Shown piece by piece: positions 56,549 to 64,000 of a stretch of 64,000 nt of DNA. The notes beneath the pieces are model-generated. The model had not been told where the DNA came from, did no database searches, and saw only the letters and a list, made by a program, of their open reading frames with translations. Position 1 is the first letter of the stretch. Each line of letters starts with the position of its first letter. The position numbers and the translations under genes are program-made. Source of the DNA: Tetraselmis striata (Eukaryota; Chlorophyta; Chlorodendrophyceae; Chlorodendrales; Chlorodendraceae); assembly GCA_006384855.1 (NCBI GenBank), contig VCJN01002572.1, positions 62,001 through 126,000 of the forward strand. Reading direction: 5' to 3'.

Positions 56549-56564
56549 TTTTAGGGTTTTAGGG
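56549..56564 (+). repeat. Two telomere-type TTTTAGGG units
   Basis: TTTTAGGGTTTTAGGG is the Chlamydomonas-type telomere unit twice, surrounded by further GTAGGGG/TTTAGGG-like degenerate units and, at ~56595, CCCCTAAACCC in the opposite sense. It adjoins the repeat 56585-56914. Confidence 0.7.
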
Positions 56565-56584
56565 CTTGTAGGGGATTTAGGGCG

Positions 56585-56914
56585 CTGGTAACCCCTAAAC
56601 CCGTGCCCGACTGGGTGTAGCAGTGGCTGGCGAGCGGGGTGGCCGGTTGTGGTGGGTCCTCGGATCCTGCGACGACCGGGGAGTCCTACGGGGGGCAGCA
56701 GCCCTGCCCGGGGGGCTGCCAAAAATCATGCATGTGCGACCTCGGCCTTGCGTCGGCCTCTCCGAGATCCGCCTACGGGTGGGGAGGGGGTTCTGTACGA
56801 CTCGGTCGGGGGCAGCCTACTCGCAAGGGCTCTCCGAAATAAAATCGTGTCCTCGTCCTTCGGTGCGAATTGCCCCGGTACCGGGGCGTTACAATACTCA
56901 GCAAAGTCTTGCAC
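56585..56914 (-). repeat. Dispersed repeat with conserved reading frame (inverted copy of 17803-18200)
   Basis: The minus strand matches 17803-18200. The frame from 56914 to 56726 encodes ILFRRALASRLPPTESYR and GGSRRGRRKAEV, parallel to the other copy. Function unknown. Confidence 0.6.
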
Positions 56915-58544
56915 GGTGGGGGGTGTAATAAATCCAACCGTGCATGTGGCCCATGAAGCCGCCCTCGGGCGACGACCTCGGCCAGAAGCGTGGGCAAGTG
57001 TGTTGACATCAGTGTTGGTACACTACTGCATATGTACACTACTAACGCTTGAAAATAAATGGCAAACCCTACTTTGGGTAGGGTATGTGCTCACGCGCAA
57101 TCGAAGCGCGTGGCGCCAATCCTAATATAGGGTTATGTTGGGTAGGAGTGCCGGCTACAACCCCCATATTTTAGATTGAATTGATTTGGCCGTGTACATT
57201 GAGATGTATGTAGCTGTAAAAACGAGGCACGAATTTCGCACATCTCGAGTTTACATTAGCTTACATATTCAGAAAATTTTCCCTACTCGCAACACATGAG
57301 GAGTCTTTGGTATAGCTCTATAGCAATATACTGCTCATAGATGTGCTCGCATGGTACCGCCAGTGATCCCGCATCGCGCCTTCCAGCCGCTCATAATGCC
57401 CGCGTACATCAGCGTTACACAAGTGCTACACCTGTCACGAGGCACGTACTCACGTAGGCGGCAATTTTCATTGTAATGAGCATGCGCGCCTTTTGTTAAC
57501 CGCTTAATATTGGTAGCCCGCCACTAGCTCTATACGGTGGGGCAAGCACGTATCCCACTCTTACGTAAGAGCATCTAAGAAACCCAATACATCGAAATTC
57601 GGCGTAGATCGGTTATATTTCCGTCAGAATTCTACGATTTGAGCCATAGTTTTCGCACCCCGAACTAATTTTAAACACCGGCAGGCCACCCCGCATCTTC
57701 AGCTCGGAGCGTAGTTTTCGTAATGCGTTCATACTCGAAAAATGCTCACCAACTACCCCTGGAGAACAGTTCGCTTATACCATTAATTTTGAAGCGTAGT
57801 GTACAATGTAGCTGGGGACTAGGATATGCCTTAGTACTTTGGCACATGTCATCATGCATACATGTAGTCCGCACTAGCACGGCGCGCGCGCACCATGCAC
57901 CGCATCGACTGCCTAGATGCGTGCCGCGCCTAAGCGGGCCTGGTCACTTCTCAGTAATTAGCCACTCTCCGCGCCTCACGCTCCCTCCCGCAATCCTTGG
58001 CTCGCGCCGGGACCCGCGATGGCGAATCAATAGGGACGCTGCGCACAACATGTCATGGGCCCTCTGCTAGGAAGAATGGTTTGTCGAAGACGCAGGAAGT
58101 CCTCTAGACGTGAGTCTGGACGTTAATCTGAGATCGCCGGCGGTGATGGGTAACCGGTTCTCAACACTAAAGCAACGACAAGACGTCGCACTCGCGGCGC
58201 AAGGTCGCCTCAAGGTTCGTGCGCCTTCAGAAAAATAAGCGCACACCCGGAAACTTGCTACCATGACGTCAGCGACCGCCATGTGCGGGCTCGCCAGCTA
58301 CCACGACGCCAACGAGCGCCGCGTATTGCATTTCCCGCCCAAACTCGCGGTTTTGTCTCGGCTCGGCCGATCGAAACTTCGGGCAACGCTGGTCGAGCAG
58401 TCAGAAATTCGCATATCTCGGACCCTGGAAGCCCCAGCACCACGCACGGACGGCAACATGGGCAGCAACATGGGCGTCGGCTACTATGCATGCCACGCCA
58501 GCTACCGCGCCGCTGCACGCTACCTTGTACACTGCTCTCAAAAT
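56915..58544. other. Intergenic, no gene seen
   Basis: Only short, unsupported frames; the sequence is mixed in GC with no recognised element. Confidence 0.45.
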
Positions 58545-59235
58545 TGTAGAACAACGTACAAATCTGGCTTTATTTGCAGAATAGGGTCAAACCCGGCTTT
58601 TGCAAAACTTGGTGCAATCCCGAGCATTGGCAGATTGCAAAACAAGGTGTAGTCGCAAAACATGGTGCAAATAGGGGTATGGCAAATTGCAGAACATGGT
58701 GTAGTAAGGATTACTGGTAGACGGCTGGCGGCATGGCAGCCCGGCCCGGCGGCCCTGTCCGTGGCGGTCGCATCTGCACCTGGCGGGGCAACGACGAGCG
58801 CACCAACCAACGCGCCGCATATACGTGAGACAGGTGACAACATGTCGACGACTCGGCAGGCTGAACCAAAACGCACGTCCATAAGAACTGCCGCACAAGC
58901 AACTGGTGGGGCGGACCGGCAATGGGGCGTGACTATTATGCCGCCGTCGATATATGATCCCCGGATATAATTGCTATAGTCGTTGTAGGCGCCAACATGA
59001 CAACCTACATGTACCCAAACCCTCGTTGGCACGCATCTCTCAAACGGTCGATCCCACCGGCCGGTCGAACCGTCGCACCGCCCGCATGTTTTTGCAATTG
59101 TCCAAAAGTGGCAAAGTCTGGAACGCCTTGTTTAGCAATTTGTCATTGCATGATGTTTTTTGCAAAGCCGGGTTTGACCCTGGTAATAAACTCAGAATTG
59201 TACCCGCCTGTTTTGAAATTTTCCAATTATTTATA
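58545..59235. mobile_element. Element of ~690 bp with ~110-bp imperfect inverted ends
   Basis: The stretch 58545-58655 (with GGGTCAAACCCGGCTTTTGC) aligns with the reverse complement of 59100-59235 (GGGTCAAACCCGGCTTTGC). Short GCAAAACATGGTG-like units are tandemly repeated at 58600-58710. It is probably a non-autonomous DNA element. Confidence 0.55.
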
Positions 59236-59354
59236 TATCGTATCACATCGTTGATACATATACGGATAGGAGCTGATACGATAGGATCATCGTTAACGTC
59301 GTCTTTTCGTTATGCATCTCGGTAGGCATTCATGTTTTGCTATATAATCTAAAG

Positions 59355-59980
59355 GGCTTTTTTGCAAATTGGGGTACTTTTGGGCTTGCAATTTGCAAAA
59401 TTGGAGTACTTTTCCATAAATGCATTTATGACCGGGGTTTTCCGTCCTCGCGCGAAATATCTGTATTCGGCCACTAAGCACGAGAATGTCCGACCATATC
59501 CAAAATCGGAGTCACATTCTGCACAGATAGCACAATGTGATAAACAACCGCAAATGATTCAAATTCGCAATTCAAATTCATATCCTTGCATCACACTACG
59601 TGACTACTACTTGGCCAAGTAAGGTCAGTACTCTCGCAACTGCCCGTTCCCCCCCTTCCTGCCTGGCGTAGACGGCCCGGCGTAATCGCGGCACTGTCCG
59701 GTGCTTCCGATCGAGGTGTCAATGGCGATGACGCGAGTGACCGCGCGGCAGATCGGCGCCGGGCCGGCGTCCATCAGCAGCGCGATCGCGCGCGCCGGCC
59801 TCGGGCCACAAAATCGGACTGTGCAATGTAATCAAAGTTCACCGTCACTTTCACTTTTAGAGGCAGTCAAATCCGCAGGGTCAATTTGCCCAGAATCCCG
59901 GTCATAAATGCATTTACGGAAAATTACCCCAATTTTGCAAATTTCCACCCCAAAAGTACCCCAATTTGCAAACCCATAAT
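59355..59980. mobile_element. Element of ~625 bp with ~85-bp inverted ends
   Basis: GCAAATTGGGGTACTTTTGG and the following ~65 bases at 59360-59443, ending in AAATGCATTTATGACCGGG, are matched by the reverse complement of 59896-59976. It lies 120 bp right of the similar-sized element at 58545-59235. Confidence 0.6.
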
Positions 59981-61761
59981 TTAAAACATTGCGCTGGGTT
60001 AGCCCAGCTACGCAGCGACCCCGACTCGCACCCGAGCCCGGCGGCACTTGCGGCGCTGCCGGCGGGACGCCTCGGCGGCCTCAGCCGGAGCGCCGGACCT
60101 CTTTTGGTGGGGAACGGACGGCATGGGAGTGGGCACCCGTGGGGGCGTCTTAGCTGCACCCGCTGGGATTGCACGCGGCGGTTAGGATTAGGCGTGAGAC
60201 TGGCGGATTAATATAAAGAGGCCCTAAACAACCGAAGGAATGTCCACCACAGAGGAATGGGGTACTACGGGTAGTGCGGCAGTCTCAACCGCTTAGAGAC
60301 TGTGGGGAACAAACGAAGGTGGTGTGCAGTGGTGGTGCAAAGACGAGAGGCTTTAGTGTTCCGACAATACAAAGATATTTGTTCATTATCACAACTCTTA
60401 CCACATGGCAGCATTGTATTAATCGTACATATACTCAGCGCAGTCTCAGGTACACATCGTACTATTACTTGTACACATAGTACATGTACTAATTCGTAGT
60501 ATATCGTACTCGCATATAATTGTCACATTACATCCCCCCCTCCCCCCCCCGTACGAGATATTAATTCTCGACATCAGTGGGGTTCGGACCGGTGACCTTC
60601 ATATTAGGATACCGGTATTGGTGTAACAATCGAGGCGACGACATTCGACTTCAATAGAACAACGCTTACCAGTGTCAATTGTGTGTTAATTGTCACAGCA
60701 GGGTCGGGGAGAAGATTGCCAAATCAAAAAGGAAAAAACAAGGAGGTGGGTTACGCCCGTCAGATTTGGGACATGGCCTTCAGAGGACCACACACCACGT
60801 GCAATGCCATCATGCAACATACCCTATGCGAGCTCGTGAGGTCGAGCCGTACGACAACTGGCATGGGTAGCATCGAAGACTACATGGGAACAAAGTTATG
60901 CGAAATTTCAGACTGAAACAATTAATGTGAATTTTCCTAATGAAATGGGCAATACAAACTAAAACAATGTCCTCAGTGCTGCCCGATATCAATTCGCATC
61001 AATACTACGGGTAAGACATATCTATTTGTTATCTTTCAAGAAAAAGCCAAATTAGCAAAACAGTTTGTACTCTATTCTTTTCTATTCATAATTGCCAAAC
61101 CTCCGCCCTACTACTATACTAATGAGTTGGCCCGATGACCAAAAAATGACGACGTGCTCAAATAGGCCTAGGTAAAGGCGGCGCGACGATACATCACAAG
61201 ATTTCTATTATGTTTTGTGAAAATACTTATTTCCTAGAAATGCTCTAAAGTCATTTATTGTTATCGTAGCGCCGTTTTTCTGCCCCCGGGACATGACTAC
61301 TGGCAACAATGAAACCCTTTGCAGCGTCTCTACAACGGCCGGTTAGGTAGCGGCGGACGTTCCATTTAGGGAAAGCCCTTGGTAAGCGACGCTCCGTTAT
61401 AGCCATTAAGCAATTTCCAAAGCATTTTGCACGACTAATTAGAAGCTAGGGACGGATTTCCAACCATGTTGGATCACCTCATCACTGTATAAACAATGCC
61501 ATTAAAGCACCCGGAACTCACCACGAAAAGTATGCCCTACCCGTCTGAACATCGGCCCATTCGTGAGTAATCCGAATTGATGGGCCAAGCCCCATCCGGC
61601 CATCCCGCGTAGCAAAGCATTTCAGTGGGAGCAGTGCAATGCACATGCAAAAAAAATGTGAGGGAGGGCCCGACGCCGTAACTGGAAGTTTTTCCCATTC
61701 CCGAGGCCACGTGCAGGGGGGCGTGAAGGGAAGGGGGGACCCCGCTCAAAATAAAGGTAGT
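59981..61761. other. Intergenic with a minor ORF and a tRNA-like segment
   Basis: The open frame 60683-60916 (78 codons, plus) resembles nothing I know. On the minus strand at about 60560-60650 a T-arm-like CACCGGTCCGAACCCCACTG follows tRNA-like sequence, but no full cloverleaf folds, so it is not called as a tRNA. Confidence 0.35.
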
Positions 61762-62315
61762 TCAGTCCTCGGGTGTGATGGACGCAACGTGACTGCTAAT
61801 AAAATCCCTAAACTCCGGAACTAATAACATCCCAAAATCATTACGGTGATTACCCCACTGCGGGCACTGTCTCCACCAACATATTTTCGATTGTCTCATA
61901 TTCACTTTGGCCACATGCATGTCAGTGTTTAGGGAACCGCTCATGCATGGCATAAATCTGGGCAAATCGGCGGATGGTGCGAAATACTCGGGTGCGTAAT
62001 TGTATCTTATAATGTGCAGCCCGGCCACAACTCTCGCGAGGACACCCGTGCCGTACCGTGGCAACGGGTTTGACGGAGACTAGACGCTTAGACATACATA
62101 CCTCCTTTGTTATTACGGACTAACACTGCCAACGATTCGTGACGCGCCCACACCAATGCATTTACTTGTTTCGCGGCCTCGTGCGCGGCTAGCGACCTCC
62201 ACTCAAGTGGAAGGTGCCCCCCCCTCCCCCCCCCCCCCCCCCCCCCCCCCGAGCGAGCCCTACTTTCGCCCTGGCTAGTCGATCTAACCACCGCACAGTC
62301 CCCAACGTCCAGCAT
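61762..62315 (-). other. Possible coding-like segment of unknown identity
   Basis: Two adjacent minus-strand frames (62088-62315 and 61762-62064) have amino-acid compositions typical of real protein (LPLEWRSLAAHEAAKQV; MLLVPEFRDFISSHVA). The first is interrupted by a long homopolymer (C run on plus at 62224-62250). No family, start or splice structure is supported. Confidence 0.2.
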
Positions 62316-63612
62316 GCACGCGTGTTAGGCCGCGTCTAATTCGGTTTGTCTACCAAATGGGCTCTCCATGTATTCAAGTCAGATGCTTCAAGGAACCATA
62401 TTTCCCTTCCACTGATTTTCTGTTTACAGTTCACACGCCAGCACCCGTATCCATAAACGTGAACAAACGGAAACCGATCGTGGACATAAAACGGAAAACG
62501 TAGAATTGAATAAACGCGGCGCTTAAACAACCTACAATAAACTATTCAACCTACAACTAATCTAAATGCTTATGCTTAAAAGACGAATCCTGCTGCAAAT
62601 TATCCGCAAGATTATGCGTTGCAGTACATTCGCTAAGTAGCTATAGGTTCGTCCGATTGACTACGCCTACAATTACATGAAACATAAAAAAATGCTTGAT
62701 GATATTATGTATTTGTTTTGCAATGCTATCGCCAAAATTCCACAGAGCATGGGTATGATTTCACCCTAATGTGCCCACCGCCCGTATCATTCACATGCCT
62801 CAGGGCTGTTGCAGTTTTCCTCCTCTCGTGCGCATGAACACCAGTTTTCCTCCTCTACACCAACTACCGCCATAAAATAGAAGTTCGCAGGTTTCCTTCA
62901 CTATTATATTTGTATATCGCAGTGTCAATTAATGGTATCTGTACGGGAAACAAAGACCTGGGCGGACGATGCCGCATATAAGAAGCATATCCCATACGTC
63001 TACATGACACATATATAACGACCATTGTATCATCTCGCAGATCCGGATTACAATCCGGATTGCTACGGATTACGTGCCATTAAAAATAGATAAATAAGAA
63101 ATAAAACGTGGAATATGAGGGTCATCAGCCATATCCTGTGATTACTGCGGATGCGAGCATATATATATGAGCGGCACAAGCACCGCGCGGCGCGCCTGCT
63201 GACGACTTTCCAAAAAAAATATTCATGGCGTGGACATGGCCCAACATCGTTCGTGATACTATCAAATTATAATAAATGGCGGAACCATGGTGACAAATTG
63301 ACCTGCTGCCCGGCGGCAGATTTCCGCGCATCAGTCAGTGGCGGGAGGGTTTCTCTCCTGCTCTTCGCGCCGTGCGGCCGTGCTGATGCAGTGCAGTGCC
63401 GAGCGCTGCCAGTAGCCTGCGGATAGGCGGCTTGCGTCACATAGCCAGCCAGTAGCGCATCGTCAGCGGCGTCGATGATCAAGACAGAGGAAACGCCCGC
63501 GTCGCGCGAGCTGGAACGACTAGCGAGTATCTCCATACGCGTAACCTTCCAGCGCCGGGCACAAAAACGCCTGCATCGTCAAGGGCACAGGTCTGCACGT
63601 CACTGGGGCGCC
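62316..63612. other. Intergenic, no gene seen
   Basis: GCCAGCACCCGTATCC at about 62438 resembles one end of the CGGGTGCCGGC MITE. The remainder is unremarkable. The last few hundred bases, GC-rich, may be the 5' region of the gene starting at 63613. Confidence 0.4.
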
Positions 63613-64000
63613 ATGGGCTGCGTCTTCTCGTGCCTCGGGTGGGTGCCTGGTCGGTACACATTCCGGCCGCGTCTCTGACCCGCCCACTCGCACGACGATC
63701 GAACCAGCGGGGACGAACGGGGTCCGCCTGGCATACTCTCCGGGCGCAAAAGCTGCAGAGGCTCAATTGATCTTGATTGGTGTCGAGTTGTGTGTAGGGT
63801 GCAGGTCGAAACGCAATTTGTCTCTGCGGACTGCTCAGCTGTTCGGTGGTTGGGGCGGAATGCCGGAGCGGTCGTGGGGTGGTGGTTGGGGTTCGTGCGC
63901 AACTGCCGAATGCCTCGACAAGAAATCGAGCGCCCTGACGCATGCATGCCAACCCTGACTCGGCGCATGCGGCAGGTTCTACCTCTGCTGCCCGCTGGAG
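63613..64000 (+). CDS. Possible 5' end of a lipid-anchored Cys-rich protein (truncated by window)
   Basis: ATG at 63613 opens a 26-nt exon (63613-63638) encoding MGCVFSCL, followed by a GTGGGT donor. A CAG acceptor at 63973-63975 starts a second exon at 63976 that continues in phase as FYLCCPLE to the window edge. A Met-Gly-Cys start with more cysteines is a classic N-myristoylation plus palmitoylation signal, so the product would be membrane-attached. Identity cannot be judged from 17 residues, and the model rests on two splice sites only. Confidence 0.35.

Noticed and set aside
56549..56564. Chromosome end
   Set aside because: Only two exact telomere units, with unique sequence on both sides.
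60560..60665. Minus-strand tRNA gene
   Set aside because: Only a T-arm-like part pairs; no full cloverleaf or A box was found.

Overview
The window looks like nuclear DNA of a green alga (chlorophyte). GC-rich coding exons are split by short GT-AG introns with GTGCGC/GTGAGC donors and CAG acceptors, TGTAA-type polyadenylation motifs are present, a TTTTAGGG telomere-type dimer sits inside one repeat, and the recognisable genes are plant/algal or ciliary. I could not identify the species. No ribosome binding sites, operons or CRISPR arrays are expected or seen. All gene models were built by eye from splice sites, phase and family similarity; no search was run.

Layout. Positions 74-14133 (minus strand) hold most of one large gene for a U-box E3 ubiquitin ligase with at least 26 armadillo repeats; its 3' end lies off the left edge. 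Positions 14134-24264 hold repeats, mainly a probable 7.2 kb element with ~0.95 kb inverted ends (14742-21930). A tiny four-exon gene at 24265-24879 (plus) encodes a BBIP1/BBS18-like BBSome subunit. After 2.9 kb of repeats, 27811-37736 (minus) is a 27-exon receptor-like cyclic-nucleotide phosphodiesterase with a signal peptide, two PstS-like ligand-binding ectodomains, one membrane span and a cytosolic class I PDE domain.

Positions 37737-52242 are a graveyard of mobile DNA: tRNA-derived SINEs, a decayed DNA methyltransferase gene, a decayed Ty3/gypsy pol, an EP-rich broken ORF, MITEs and dispersed repeats. Positions 52243-54983 (plus) encode a five-exon major-facilitator sugar transporter with a transit-peptide-like N-terminus, resembling plastidic glucose transporters. 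Positions 54984-63612 are again repeats and non-coding DNA. At the right edge a short exon may start a lipid-anchored Cys-rich protein.

The four supported genes do not form one pathway. The BBSome subunit points to a ciliated life stage, and the receptor-PDE suggests that an extracellular ligand (phosphate or a related anion is the obvious guess) controls cyclic-nucleotide breakdown. The most striking novel signals are the double-PstS receptor-PDE, complementary (AC)n/C and (GT)n/G tracts in the introns flanking one of its exons, long C tracts just inside the 5' splice sites, and the exon/ARM-repeat register of the giant ligase. Two single-base frameshifts in otherwise good genes should be checked against raw reads.
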